A DNA stretch of 64,000 nucleotides from contig JAACJK010000113.1 in the NCBI GenBank assembly GCA_013368325.1, positions 310,001-374,000 on the forward strand, written 5' to 3'. The position numbers were made by a program, and so were the translations under genes. The DNA comes from Ephemerocybe angulata. Taxonomy: Eukaryota > Basidiomycota > Agaricomycetes > Agaricales > Psathyrellaceae. The notes under the pieces were generated by a model that worked only from the letters and a program-made list of their open reading frames with translations, was not told the DNA's origin and did no database searches. This document shows, piece by piece, positions 31,850 to 43,788 of this stretch (position 1 is the stretch's first letter; every line of letters begins with the position of its first letter).

Positions 31850-32888
31850 CACAGCAGTCGCTGTCTGCATCGACTAAGCATACACGATGTGCATCAGCAC
31901 AAATTCGGGGCTCACGACTCAGAGCCATAGTTGCGTCGAGATTGCAGGGGTGCATTGAGTCTGGCCATGACGAGTAAAGTCAGTCTTCTATCTTCACAGC
32001 GCTGGTTGGACCGTACTCATCGACAGGCAGACCATTATTTGCCCAACCTCCTGGAATATACACCCTGTGCAGCCGGCAACATCACTTGTAGCCCAAGCCA
32101 CCTATAGGTCACGAAGCAGGCAAGGTCAGTCCGTCAAGCTCATGCCAATAAATGAATCGTGCTCACCATTTGGCAGAACGTCACTGATGCACATCCTCAC
32201 ACGCCTCACAAGGAAATGACGGCACTTCCCTGCGCAGAAGCCGGAATCAGAAGCAACAAGGCGACGGCACGCCATCTCCGAGCGTGAGGACCGCCATCAC
32301 CTGCCTAGAAACACGATGCAGGCAATCAGCAAGGCAACCTATGACTGAAGGAACTGAGGAATTGCGACTTACCAGGAGGACTAGCGAGGGCGACAGGTGA
32401 CTGTTGTATGAAAGGTAAGTTTGTTGCAACAAGACATAGCGGTGTTGTACTCACTCTTGTACATTGGCTGACACTGAGAAAGACAAGCTCAACCTCGATT
32501 CCCGAAAACAACATTGAGTCTCGACGGTGTTAGCAATGGATGCGAGGGAACATAGCCGCGTTCTGGTGTTCAAGGCTGTGTTTTGAAAGGTCAGTTTTGT
32601 GTCAGTAAACAAGCAAAATGGGACTTACCTCGTCTCGCAGATGGCATGCGTCCATCTCATGGTCGACATTCTCCAAGCCCTGGAAGATGGACGACAACAG
32701 CCAACCCACAAACCAACCAACCAACCACACCTCCTGATACCTCCAAAGTCCTGAAAAATCCGTCAGTGCGCGACCCCCGACTTGATCAAGCCCCGTACTC
32801 ACCTCAAAACTCAGCGCGGTCCCCTCAAGATCGTCGGGACATCTTATGCATGAACTGCTGTCTTCGCCTCATGCAGACACTCGACAAC
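31850..32888. other. Intron-rich region, no recognised protein
   Basis: At least four + strand intron-like units (starting near 31975, 32125, 32415 and 32587), each 45-65 bp, open GTSAGT or GTAAGT and close with CTSAC plus AG. The stretches between them have stops in every frame that I tried. It may be a spliced noncoding transcript or a decayed gene. Confidence 0.3.
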
Positions 32889-33362
32889 TGTTACAACCTG
32901 GATGATCTATTTTTCTTTTCCTTTTTTTTCTTTTCCCTTCTTTCATTTCTCTATTCCTTTGTTATTTATAAGACGCGCCTCGATCACGTGACACAGCACG
33001 TGCGATCACATGCACAGGTCACCTGCTACATCATGGGACCAGCACAGCATCAGTCAGCACCTCAGTCAGCATGACATCATATGCACAGCTCTTCGACTCA
33101 TACACAGTCATTTCTTACATAGCATTTCACAGCTTCTGCACAGTATGTACAGCCTCGTATAGCCATAGTCACTTCATGGTCACGAAGCATAGCAGTATAT
33201 AACCTACGTAGATCTCACTGTATTTCCCCAGTCTTTAGCTGGTCAATATCACGGCCTTGTCTAAAAGTCTCTCGCCTTGATTCTCTTCGTCTTCTCTCTC
33301 TCTCTCTCGCCCCCTGTCCTAAGTTAGGGTTAGCAGCGCACCAGACAGGTCGTTCGCTGACA
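32889..33362 (+). repeat. Solo LTR with perfect 5-bp target duplication
   Basis: 474 bp starting TGTTACAACC and ending TTCGCTGACA, flanked by ACAAC at 32884-32888 and 33363-33367. A pyrimidine-rich run and a CTCTCT run lie inside. The same LTR occurs inverted at 58066-58565. With no internal region between two LTRs, this is the product of LTR-LTR recombination. Confidence 0.85.
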
Positions 33363-33367
33363 ACAAC

Positions 33368-34780
33368 GATGGTGCAAAGCTCCAGCCAGTGAGGTCGTTG
33401 TGCACAACCTCAGAGCATCTGAATCTGCAAACAGATGCATGTGGCATCGATGGCCTGAAGCGATGGCGATAGAGGTGATAGAGGCGAAGGCCAAGCGAAG
33501 GCGAAGAAAGATGGTGGCGGTGGTGGTGGATAGGAGGTACAAGATAAGGGGAAGTCAATAGCACCCTCGTAAATGAACGAGAGAACTTTACCTTCTTTGA
33601 TACTCCACCCATCTGTACCCCGCTCCTTAAAAGACGTTAGCAAGCCCCTCGACATTGGCCACGACCATGCACATACCTTGCACAAAACCCTCCTGCATCT
33701 ACGATGGCCAACGCACTGCCCACCAAGTCACCGGGAATAATGAGGCGGACAGCTATTTGGATCTCTCGCGACGAGATCTGTGCTTGCAAAACGACGGTGG
33801 TAGAGGTGAAGGGGTGGTAGTGGGCATCGGCCATGTCCTCGAGACAGCGAAGAGACTTGCAAAGCGTCGACAACAGCCTGTGAATCAGGTGAAGGGAAGA
33901 GGGTGTGGCAGCGGGCTAGGGGTCAATGGCGTCGTTCCCGAAGCTATAAAACAAAGGTCAGTCATCAACACCTTTGACAGGCGAATGAAAAACTCACCTT
34001 TGCCACCAACAGACTCCTGTCAATACTTATGGTCATTGCAGTCATCATTCCGTATGCAGGAAGGCATCTTTTAGATTGCCCGCATCGCTTCGAGATGCGA
34101 GGCACTTTTTGAGTTGGCATTGAGGTAGTTGTTTGTCGATGCGCGATGGGAATCTAAAAAAAAAGTGAGCAATTTATCTATTGGTCGATAGACTTGGTGC
34201 TCACGGCGCATCTATAGCCCCATGGCCTCTCGAGATTCCCTGGGCTTTGTTTCATCCTCCACACATCTAGACGACCTCCGGAGGTAGTGTTGGGCATCGG
34301 TTTTTGACTGCAATAGAGTGAGTATGGGCATGCAACTCTTTGTGAAAACCATTCTCACCTTTTGATGAAGCACTGTCTGCATCAACCAACTGTTGTAGGG
34401 ATGACATTCGGGGGTCTGTCAGGTCTGGTGTGCGGATGCCGCCTCCATTTCCTGTTGAGAGTCGAGACCTGCACAGGACTTGGGTCGATCCCAGCGAGCA
34501 CTGTATGGGTTGGCAATCATGAGCGGTCGTTGTCATCGATGACGATTTGGCCATTGCATGGGATGCCCAAATTGATTGTTTGGTCATTGTTTGGCAGGAG
34601 CATCTTGTCCCTGCGCTTGCCTCTGCCCCTGTCTGAGTCTCTTGGCTGTAGGGCAAATTTATTTCAGAACACTACCCAACAAGAGCACCAATACGGTGAA
34701 TGCAGGAACTCCTGGAGGTCGAAGCTGCAGCAGAGCTGCCAGAGCATGCGGCTGACAGGCATGAGGCCTTGTGCATGCTA
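33368..34780. other. Intron-rich region, no recognised protein
   Basis: Continues the pattern of 31.9-32.9 kb. Clear intron-like units lie near 33957-34014, 34164-34200 and 34317-34375. The exon-like parts between them do not give a protein I can name. A GAGATGCGAG motif near 34093 recalls the repeats of 23-25 kb. Confidence 0.3.
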
Positions 34781-35615
34781 GATGCTGGGTGCAATTGTGA
34801 GGTACCATTTTACCCTGAAACACCTCTTTTTCTCCTCCTGCTTACTTTCCTGCTTCTTACAGGAGTATCGTAGGCGCATCCCCCAAGCTATTCCCAGGCC
34901 TTTCAATGAGGGACCTATGCATCCTAAAAATGCAGATCCCTTTCCCGCATTAGTATTTGGTCAGTATGTATTTTCTTATTCCTCGGCGGTTGCTTCCCCT
35001 GATATGGACTTGTGTGATGCCAGACACCAGCAAAGGTTGCGGTGTCCGCCTACAGATGGTGGTGGAAGACTCAGGACAAATTCTTTTTAAAAATCTGTCA
35101 TATGATCGAGCAGATTCATGGAGGGGCATATCCCAATGACCATGGCCAGGCTTTCGAGTACTTCACACTCCCCCACCTGTTCGGACTCCACGTGGACTCC
35201 ACAAAGAATCCAGTGGTATACCAGTGGACTGGAAGCCAAATTTTTGGCAGGACCCCTGCCAAAATCAGTCCACGAGCAGTCCACGCCCCCCTGCCAGACT
35301 CTGTGGAGTCCATGTGGACTCTGATTGTGGACTGAAGCCACTGGACTCATATGGACTACCACTGGACTCAAACCACTGGACTGATTGTGGACTACTGCTG
35401 GACTGCCACTAATGATGATTATTGGTCCCATCATTTTTATTATATAATACTGTTGTCATTGTTTTGTAGTATTGATGCTATAAAATAACTAAGCAATTAG
35501 TCAAAAACTAGTCTCACAATCAGCAAAATGATTTCCAAGCATCGACTTTGCAATCTAAAAATAGGATATGGTATAGGGTATAAGCTAATTACAAGGTAAA
35601 ATATATAAGACCAAA

Positions 35616-35694
35616 TAGCCTAGTGTCTAGCACTCACACCAAAAGCTTAGTAATAGCTATTCCTAAGGTCTCAGGTTCAATCCTGAGGCATGCC
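35616..35694 (+). other. tRNA-like Pol III promoter unit inside the TIR element
   Basis: Box A TAGCCTAGTGT (one off the consensus) at 35616-35626 and box B-like GGTTCAATCC at 35674-35683, the latter within the hairpin TCAGG-TTCAAT-CCTGA. Spacing is tRNA-like. The anticodon region is not convincing. Confidence 0.55.
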
Positions 35695-35890
35695 ATTTAT
35701 TTTCTTTCTATCAAAAGTAGAGATTATAAGAGTTTACATGGACTCCATGTGGACTCCATGTGGACTCCACTGGCTTGGGAATAGATATAAACTCAAGTCT
35801 GATATGGACTGGCTGTGGAGGGGGGTGGACTGATTGTGGAGGGGGTGTGGACTCCATAAGGAGTCCACTGGTCAGAGACCATAAAATACC

Positions 35891-35920
35891 CAGAGTCCAC
35901 TGGTATACCAGTGGACTCTG
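35891..35920. repeat. Perfect 30-bp palindrome
   Basis: The half-site CAGAGTCCACTGGTA is followed at once by its reverse complement, close to the right end of the TIR element. The copies at 21.8 and 48.1 kb have one or a few changes at the centre. Confidence 0.85.
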
Positions 35921-36130
35921 GGCAGTCCACATGGAGTCCACGTGAACAGGTGGGAGACTGTGAATTACAGAGGCTTTCCCTGAGACAGTGAGTGCCTGAG
36001 AATTAATTGTGGGTCGCCATATTAATGTGAAACTGCAGCATCCTGCAAAGATAGCGGCAAAGGGATACAAGTGCTGGTGGAAATATGGCGATCCCTTCTA
36101 TCTTTAAGTCAAGCAGTTGGCTGAGACTGC

Positions 36131-36655
36131 TAGGAATTTAGCGGGTGAAGGTCTTTAGATGATCTCTGGAGGGGTACAAATTACAATGGAATACTGTAGT
36201 ATACTACTACCTAAATGTCTGAGCAGCCTGCCTAGCCCTTGGTGGGTACGCCATCTTTGCAATGCCAAGCTCCTTTCGGCATCTACACAGCTTCTTAGAC
36301 ACCGTCTAATAATATTCAGCCCTGCCCGACGCGGCATGGCAGCCTGCCGGATTATCGTGATTCATCATAATTTTATTGTCATCGTAATTTCACCGTGAAT
36401 GGTATGAGGCCTGTGTTCTCTCACCCTGAACATAAAACTATATTATTGTCCGAGGATTCTGCTCATAAGAGCTAGGTGACAGCTGTCATTGATGTAATAT
36501 AATGCATCAATCTGACATCTCAGATTCAGATCTATAATGTCATTGATGGTAGTGCCTGTGATGTTATGATCTGCATGATGTCACTGTGATTAATGACTGT
36601 TATGATGTTATGCAAATCATGATATTATCCTTATTAGAACAGATTCTGTTCCTTC
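36131..36655. other. Intergenic with TGACATCA/ATGTCA-rich block
   Basis: No gene seen. From 36480 to 36630 the motif ATGATGTCA and variants occur repeatedly, resembling 21230-21480. Confidence 0.35.
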
Positions 36656-36658
36656 TCA

Positions 36659-37093
36659 AGTGTTTCTTTCAAACTTGTTTATACCCTCATCGAATCTTCT
36701 AAAGATGATCTGCCCACTCTCCTCCAATTCTCTCTAATAGCCAAGCAATGGCTTGCAGAATCGAGAAAGTACATTTACAAATGCATCTAAATCAGGCAGG
36801 ACTATTGGTCTATAAACTTGCCTGGTGCAATTATGCATAAATTCAAGCATGAAAAACCATACCCAGACTCATTGCACATTAAGGACCTTCTTGCTCTGCT
36901 ACTTGCTAACAATAACTTCCTAGACACCTCTGTCTGCCACCTTGACCTTTGCCTTGGACCTATTCTCTCCTTGCAACAGCATACTCAGGATGATTGCGAT
37001 GCCCTAACTATACACCTGCCCGCAGTACTCGACCTCCTTCCATTGCTCACTTCATTCAGTATCACTTTCTCCTACAGTAACCAGCTCGGTTAG
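36659..37093 (+). pseudogene. LRR/F-box-like protein fragment
   Basis: Reading across a stop at 36788, one frame gives DLPTLLQFSLIAKQWLAESRKYIYK and, after the stop, MHKFKHEKPYPDSLHIKDLL, LDLCLGPILSL and AVLDLLPLLTSFSI. The order LP...AKQWL...Y then spaced Leu-rich segments is that of the N-terminus of basidiomycete F-box/LRR proteins, which serve as substrate adaptors of SCF ubiquitin ligases. The stop and the lack of downstream repeats mark a relic. Family assignment is by pattern only. Confidence 0.4.
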
Positions 37094-37491
37094 AGCGGCA
37101 CAAGTTTCTATATGTAGAGGCATCTAGATATGTTAGGTCAAATAAGCTAATCCAATTTATAGTTGGTCCTATATGCACTGGCTTTTTTATAGGAGAAAGT
37201 GCTCCTGATGTCCCTGAACAACACCTTAAAGCCACCTGGCAGATGTGTTATTCTTATCCAACAAAATAGCCAACAACTCCTCTGAAATCTGTACCTTTTT
37301 AATTTTATCTCAAGCGAGTAAATAACCTTGAAGATAGGCTCATTCAATATCAAAATAACTTCCAAACATTCAGAGCCCAAAGCTTTGTGAGCCTGCAAGG
37401 TGATAAAAAATATTTAATAAGACATCATCACTTTCAACATAGAACAATAGTACTTCCAAGCAGCATTATTTTTCAAATATATTGAGTCACC

Positions 37492-38273
37492 CTGTAATTT
37501 TAGTCCCCCGCCTGTTCACGTGGACTCTATGTAGACTGCCCAAAGTCCACTGGTATACAGACTGTGGATATTTTATGGACTCTGACCAATGGACTCGTTG
37601 TGGAGTCCATACCCCCTTCACAATCAGTCCACCCCCCCTCTACAGCCAGTCCACATCAGACTTAGAGTTTATATATCTATTCCCAGGCCAGTAGAGTCCA
37701 CATGGACTCTTATGATCTCTACTTTTGAGAGAAAGAAAATAAATAGCATGCTCCAGGATTGAACCTGAGACCTTGGGAATAGCTATAACTAAGCTTGTGG
37801 TGTGAGTGCTAACCACTAGGCTATCTGATCTCTTGTAATTAAAACTATATTCTATACATTATCCTATTCTTAGATTGCAAAGTCAGTGTGGAAATTATTT
37901 TGCTGATTGTGAGACTAGCTTTCAACCAGTTGTTTTATAGCCTCAATACTACAAACAGTATTATATAATAAAAATGATGGGACCAAAAATAGTCATTGGA
38001 ACCAGTCCAGTGGTTTGAGTCTAATGGTTTGAGTCTAATGGTTTGAGTCCAGTGGTAGTTCACATGAGTCCAGTAGCTTTAGTCCACAATTAGAGTCCAC
38101 GTGACTCCACAGACCAATGTGGACTGCTTGTAGACTGTTTGTAGACTATTTGTGGACTGATTTTGGCAGAGAGTCTGCCAAAAATTTGGCTTTCAGTCTA
38201 CTGGTATGCCACTGGACCCTTTGTGGAGTCCACATGGAGTCCACATGAACAAGTGGGGGAGTGTAAAGTACTC
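37492..38273 (-). mobile_element. 782-bp TIR element with tRNA-like core, older copy
   Basis: Same family as 35156-35970, in the other orientation: left end CTGTAATTTTAGTCCCCCGC, right end GTGGGGGAGTGTAAAGTACTC. The interior shares the tRNA-like unit and the TGGACT motifs but is clearly diverged. No 8-bp duplication survives, consistent with age. Confidence 0.8.
37746..37823 (-). other. tRNA-like Pol III promoter unit
   Basis: On the minus strand box A TAGCCTAGTGG fits the consensus exactly (37813-37823) and box B-like GGTTCAATCC lies at 37756-37765. It is preserved although the element around it has drifted. Confidence 0.6.
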
Positions 38274-40012
38274 ACACATCCCTACAAAAAAGCTCAAAAA
38301 CGTCCAGATCAGCTGATTTGGCTGTTTTTGAGCTCAATTTGGCAGGTAAACCCGTGGTTTTGTGGGTAAAGTTAGCCTGAGTGTGGGTGCTAGTTTCTGC
38401 TCCAAGAACTGGGTTGACCCATAGTGATTACTAAATGACAGTGGTGAGACACACAGACTGGTGTCAGCCACTGACTCATTCGATCACCCCTGTGCCAGCC
38501 ACGCCACTCATGGTATAAAGTGGTGAGTGTTTCTTCCTTTCCCCCCATTGCAGGTCTTCCCCCTACACTCGCTTTCTCTGTCAGCACTCCCTGGCGAGTC
38601 GTTCTTACTTGGCAGCACCTCGCTCGCTCTTGGCTAACATGCTGTTGAAGAATGAGTAAGAACAAAAAAATACAGAGCTAAATAGGAACAGAGCAAGGAA
38701 AAAGAAGGACTCAAAGGTTGTTAAAGCTGAAGATAGAGTCTTGGAATAAAAAGATATGGATCCAATGGGCAAAGCTGCAACAAACATCATCATCAAGAAG
38801 AACCCCAGTCAGAAAAGTGTTATCCACCTAAATGTCCATGCTGTGGTTGTATGCATGAATACTTATACCTTAAAAAGAATAAGAAGAGTGATAAATAAGC
38901 CATGAGAGATAACACTTACACAGTTGGCAGCTGTATCATCTGGAAGCAGAGCCATAAGTGTGCAGGGCATGTTCATAAAGATGGCATCCTGAACATCCAG
39001 CCAAGATCGAAATAATCTAGATGACCTTCTCCCAATAAGTAGTCAATGAGCAGTTCCTCAAACCAGGAGCAGCCAAGAGTCGAAGCATCAGATGAAAAGG
39101 TAACAGGGCCACCAGCCCTCTCTCTCGCTAAGCCCAGTCAAACAATGGCCATGAGTGTAGGGTACAGTGAAGAGAACCCTTGTACAGACCATGTTTGAAA
39201 AGTAATTTGATTATTAGTGAAGATAGAGAAAAGGTATGGGATGTGGTCACTTGCATTCACCAACATCAATCTGCTTTAGTTCTAACATCCATTAGATTCC
39301 AGTGAACTTTTACCAAAAGTGATTTTTATGAAACAAAATCTAGTAGAAGCTCACTGATTCCTATGGTTCTCAATGCGCGCTTATGGTCAATTCTGGGTTT
39401 CAACTTGCTTTTTGCTTTCCTGCTTCTTTGTCTTGGTGTTTCTCTAACATTGACAAATGTAACAGAATTGACCAAATTATTACTCTCAAAGTCTTTTTCA
39501 GCCCTTGCTAACCTAGCATTGATAACTCTTGAACTGTGAGTTGAACTGAATGCTTTTCTCAAACTATATACTCAATAATATGCTCTAGAAACACTAGTTA
39601 CTGCTAAGGAATAATGATTGGAAACTGGTATAGTTGTTATAAGTAATCTATTCTATTGCCAATCATTAGGAACATCCATCATTGGGTGCTGAATCATCAT
39701 AGCAGGCAATCATCATTGGGTGCTTAACCATCATTGGCGCAAAATCATCATTAATTCCAATATGATGATATCATTAGGGCAAAATCATCATTTACCTCCA
39801 AAATCATTGTGTCCAATATCATCATTGCATCCAATATCATCAATACTCGCCAAATAGCATCAATAGCTGCAAAATCATCATTGCACAGACAAATTATCAT
39901 TTCCCCCTATTACTACCTGATTGGGGCCCCACATTGCCCCCTGGGATATCAACAAACAAGACATAAACTATGGCTGGTCATTGTGGCAAGAGGCCAGGTT
40001 GAGGTCCAGGAG
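38274..40012. other. Intergenic; repeat relics only
   Basis: No supported gene. 39296-39355 resembles part of the 882-bp element at 48573 (the segment CAGTGAACTTTTACCAAAAG) and is a relic of it. 39660-39905 is rich in AATCATCATT repeats. A 78-codon minus-strand frame at 39326-39562 has no recognisable features. Confidence 0.4.
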
Positions 40013-40020
40013 CTGAGGAG

Positions 40021-41329
40021 GAGGACTTCGCACTCCCCCATAATTCCCACAGGACTCCAGGTAGACTTCCGCCGGAAGTCCGGTGGACTTGCTGGACTTC
40101 TGGTGGACTTCCTGGACTTTTGCTGGACTTTTTGTCCGGTAAGGGGGTGAAAGTGCCCTGAACCGGAGTCCAGCAGAGTCCGGCAGGGTCCAGTACAGTC
40201 CAGTAGGAGTCCAGTGGGACTCCAGTACCTGCCAAAGCAGAGTCCGGCAGGTGTCCGGTCCAACTGGAGTCCTGCCGGTCCAATGGACTGTCCAGCTAGA
40301 CTCCGGGAGCAACCAGACAGTCCGATAGAAGTCCAGCTGGACTCTTTGCAGGCCAACTGGACGTCCAGTAAATGGCAGTTTTGAACGACTTTGGTCCAAC
40401 TCTAGGTTTATTGTCAACACCTACCACTACAACAACCACAAGCGCTCCGACGAGCTGTGCCAAACTTGGTGCAACCCTACTCCTATGGATGGCAGCAACC
40501 CCAACCTTGTCATTCAGGAACTTGACCGCGCAGGAGTTCTCCAGTGGAAGCGCGCATTCAATACACAGGCATCTGAGCAGCTTAATTCATGGATTGCTGG
40601 TTACGAGCAGATTTTAAAGCGCATGACTGTTTCTAACTTTTATTGGTTTTTACATTCCATTTTATACTTTCATACGAAACGTGTTCTTCAGAAGCAGGCT
40701 GATCGTCAGATAGGACTTGTTATTGCAGATCTTGGTGTTGATGTAGATGATACCTTGTAAATTTCCTCTTCTATGTTCTTATTACCTTTCTTGTTTTTCC
40801 AAGCTCTCGCTAGCCTTATGTTGTTATAATATTTATATTTTCAGTTTTTTCAAGTATTAATACTGCTGAGAGAAATTCAAACACAAGTCCAGCAGATGTC
40901 CAGCATGGAGTCCACCAGGAGTCCATCAAGGAGTCTATCAGGAGTCCATCAAGGAGTCCATCAGGAGTCCAACAGAGTCTACCAGGAGTCCAACAGAAAA
41001 TCATTATACATGTAAATCATTGCAATAAGCAGTAAATTATAAAAGTCCCATAGGAGTCCAGCTAGACTCCAACTGGACTTGAACTGGACTTTCAAGTTTC
41101 AACCGGACTCAACCGGACTCAACTGGACTTTACCGGACAAGCTGGACTTCTGTTGGACTTCTATTGGACTCCTGTTGGACTTCCGTTGGACTTCCGGTAG
41201 ACTTCCAATAGACTTCCAATAGAAATGCACCTTTTATGGTAAGTCCGGCAGAAGTCCATTGGAAGTCTACCGGAAGTCCAACGGACAAGCCGGAGTCCTA
41301 CAGGACTCCTGGGGGAGTATGAAGTACAG
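40021..41329 (+). mobile_element. KDZ-type TIR element with 8-bp duplication
   Basis: Left end GAGGACTTCGCACTCCCCCA, right end TGGGGGAGTATGAAGTACAG, with perfect duplication CTGAGGAG at 40013-40020 and 41330-41337. Long flanks (about 350 and 450 bp) are filled with AGTCCRGC/GGACTT motifs. Between them lies only the last exon of a KDZ transposase, so it is an internally deleted derivative of an autonomous KDZ transposon. The ends match those of the elements at 44099 and 48573. Confidence 0.85.
40406..40760 (+). pseudogene. KDZ transposase, C-terminal exon
   Basis: After a splice-like CAACTCTAG the frame reads FIVNTYHYNNHKRSDELCQT, WCNPTPMDGSNPN, ASEQLNSWIAGYEQILKRMT, VSNFYWFLHSILYFHTKRV and ends at TAA 40758-40760. 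The EQLNSW-G-E-ILKRMT-NF-WFLH pattern is the conserved C-terminal part of Kyakuja-Dileera-Zisupton transposases of basidiomycetes. The catalytic N-terminal and central parts are absent, so this cannot transpose anything by itself. Confidence 0.8.
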
Positions 41330-41337
41330 CTGAGGAG

Positions 41338-42940
41338 GGCCAGGTAGCCCATATATTGCCCTTTAAAATCTTTCAGAAAATGATGATGTGGTGTAGCGGA
41401 ATGAACGCATGTGCTTTCTAGAATGCCGGGCATTCAAATCTCGGTAGGGGCTTTTTTGTTCCTCCTCCTTCCTGTAATATACCCCAGCCCCTGGGACCTT
41501 CCCATATCATAGCAGTATACATTAGTATAGGCAGGTGCTTTTGAAACTGCAGTCCTGCTGTGGGAAACAGAAATCTGCACCCAGGTGGGACTGCTGCAGC
41601 CACAGCACTGTGGCCGTGGCAAATCATGCAGCTCGGAGTTTGCCGGCCGACATGATCATGTCATGGCAACCCAGGTGGGCACTTCGCACCTTTCATCCTG
41701 ACCACCTCCCTCCCTCTCTTCACCTTTCCCTGCAACCCTTTCTTACTATAACTCTCGATGAGTTCTGTTCTTCCTGGATGATCATCGCACTGAATCAGAA
41801 CCATTACAACAGCAGCAGCTTCCGGCCCCAGGTTTGTGCACTTCCGCCTTCGTAGCAGCACCCCGCCAGCCGGCCCAGTAGTGCCCTCACTCAGCGAGTA
41901 TTTACCAGTTGCTACAAAGTGTTAGCAGCAGATTCCGGTGCTACGACCTCCCCTCTTTGGCCCACCACCGTCACCGCTTCTGGTGGCCACCTGTGAGCAT
42001 GCCCTCCTTGATCTCAGCTCTTGCTTTTGACTGACAACGATGGAGTGTCGCCTTCCTTCCTCAGCCTTGCTCTGGTTTTGCATCCCCCCGCCACATCACG
42101 GCTCCCATCCCCGATCTGCAATTATGCCTGTGTGGGCCATGAGCGCTGCCTCCAGCACTTCCCTCTTTGTTAATCAAATGTACCTATTTGAGCTCTTGCA
42201 CTCCCGACATCCTCAGCAACGGAGCCCTGGCATTGTACCCACCCCTCTTTCTCCCTCTCACTTCGTACGCCCTCTTTTTAGCGGATCCCATGTACCGTCG
42301 CAAAGCAGCAAATAGTTCTATTCATCAAATAACATCTTTCTCTAGTCCATCTCTAAGTCGCTCAGCCCGGCACCTTCTTTCAGGTACCCCTATTCCTCAT
42401 CACTGGACTTGCTGTCACTGCTGATATCGGGAATTTTGTGAGATGGCTCTGCAGCAGGCTTCGGATTGGCCTTGGGCACAGTGGGTTCAATTTCGGCCCA
42501 CCAGTCGTCGGCCCACAATGTGTTTAATTTTAGCCCTTTCAAGATTAGGACCCACAGTTGCAAGGAGCTGTGGGCCAACTCACGGCAGTACCATGCCTGT
42601 TTTGCTCCATATGCCTCCAACCCCAACCTGATGTCCTGTGGGACTGCCTTGTTCTCGTGGTGCTTCCCTTCCCACCATTCCGCTTTTCAAAACAGGTATA
42701 CTACCACCTGACGCATCTCTTCCTGCAGAGCCCAGTTCAGTTATTATAGAAAAATAGCTTACACCCTGACGCTCACTTTCTGCTCCCCTTTCTTCCTCAC
42801 TTTCTATAGCTTCGCTTCTACTGGCAGCCCGAGCAGCTTGTTGAGGAGCCCCAGGCACTGGTGGCCTGCCAAGGTCGATATCCTAGATTGCTTTAGCAAA
42901 AATATTAAAGAGAACAAGTGATCGCAATACACCTTTGAGA
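41338..42940. other. Mostly noncoding; one unrecognised minus-strand frame
   Basis: A degenerate tRNA-like stretch with a T6 terminator may lie at about 41391-41453, too weak to call. The minus-strand frame 42390-42626 contains LQLWVLILKGLKLNTLWADDWW, which looks protein-like but matches nothing I know. The rest shows no gene. Confidence 0.3.
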
Positions 42941-42959
42941 TGAAGTAGATGTTGTATAT

Positions 42960-43310
42960 GGGTAAACGTACATCAAGACCATGGTCCCTTCGCCATTCTT
43001 CAGTAACGACTGCATGCTCGGGTCATATCATGCCTAGTACACCTTCGAGCGCATCGATGTATAAGCCATGCCTGTGGAATGTGCTATCGCTTACAGCAGT
43101 GGAGATTGGCTGTGCGAGGTCGAGAGGAGTAGCCAAAGAAGTGGCAATAGCGATGGAGGTCGGTTCAATAAAGGACAGCCGCTTCATGTGGTTATAGTCG
43201 ATGTCGTTCCATGCACCAGGGCATTCAGCGGCTGACAGAATTATCTCAATAGCATCGCTAAGAGTTGGGCGAACTGGAAAGGAGAGAATGCGGACAATAT
43301 GCGATTTCAT
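42960..43310 (-). CDS. Unrecognised protein fragment
   Basis: The frame reads MKSHIVRILSFPVRPTLSDA, IEIILSAAECPGAWNDIDY and so on to 43023. A small intron (GTAAGCGATAGCAC...CACAG) may lie near 43070-43095. I see no known domain. It may be a downstream exon of the gene at 43421-43788, but a stop separates them unless further splicing occurs. Confidence 0.3.
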
Positions 43311-43420
43311 GAATGAGTCTTGAAGATGATATCCAATATTGAGAAGCGCTGGGGTGCTTCTTCCTATTCATTCATTAGTTAAACGAACGAGTCAGCGATA
43401 TGCAGAAACGTACTTTCAGT

Positions 43421-43788
43421 CTACTGCATAGCAACACTGCGACTCTCAGCATCCTCTTCGGATATTCCACCAAGATAGCTGATGATAGCCTCTGATTGTG
43501 CTCTCGTAACCGGCACTGAGGGCAAGGTATAGGTATCCTGGTGAAGAATCGTCCTGTACTCCAGTGGTGGGGGAGGCTGCAGTGTAAATTCTCCTAGAAT
43601 ATCGTCCATCGTCCTCGGAGTGCCTGCTCTCCCAGTTGCATGTGCTGCGAAAGGTGGTCGTTCTGTATAAAAGTAAATACAGAATATTAGCAGTGAGACT
43701 GAAAGAGGATAGCACCAGCAATAAACTCACCTCCTTCTCTACCCTCTGACGGAGGACGTTGTGGTGGAGAATTGGAAGGAGACGGCAT
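43421..43788 (-). CDS. Small hypothetical protein, two exons
   Basis: Exon 1 (43788-43731, MPSPSNSPPQRPPSEG) joins exon 2 (43662-43421) across a 68-bp intron with GTGAGT and TATACAG, keeping the frame for 99 residues and a stop. The product is Pro-rich at first, then DDILGEFTLQPPPPLEYRTI and an acidic end. No domain is known. It lies between the KDZ element and the integrase gene. Confidence 0.45.

Larger units (their letters stand above)
35156..35970 (+). mobile_element. 815-bp TIR element with tRNA-like core (8-bp duplication)
   Basis: Ends GAGTACTTCACACTCCCCCA and AGACTGTGAATTACAG, with perfect target duplication AGGCTTTC at 35148-35155 and 35971-35978. Both flanks are packed with TGGACT/AGTCCA motifs; the core holds a tRNA-like sequence. 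It is nearly identical to the element at 47322-48153, so this family moved recently. There is no coding capacity. It belongs with the KDZ-linked elements here by its ends and by duplication length. Confidence 0.85.
34862..36130 (+). pseudogene. Unrecognised gene fragment split by a TIR element
   Basis: The left part includes YRRRIPQAIPRPFNEG and, after an intron, TPAKVAVSAYRWWWKTQDKF. It continues to the target site of the element at 35156-35970; with the element removed the frame reads GQAFPETVSA then stops. To the right, one frame gives HPAKIAAKGYKCWWKYGDPFYL, closely resembling the earlier PAK-A-Y-WWWK segment. So two related segments flank the insertion. No known domain. Confidence 0.35.

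Noticed and set aside
41391..41453. tRNA gene before a T6 tract
   Set aside because: The acceptor stem does not pair and the T loop is two bases too long.
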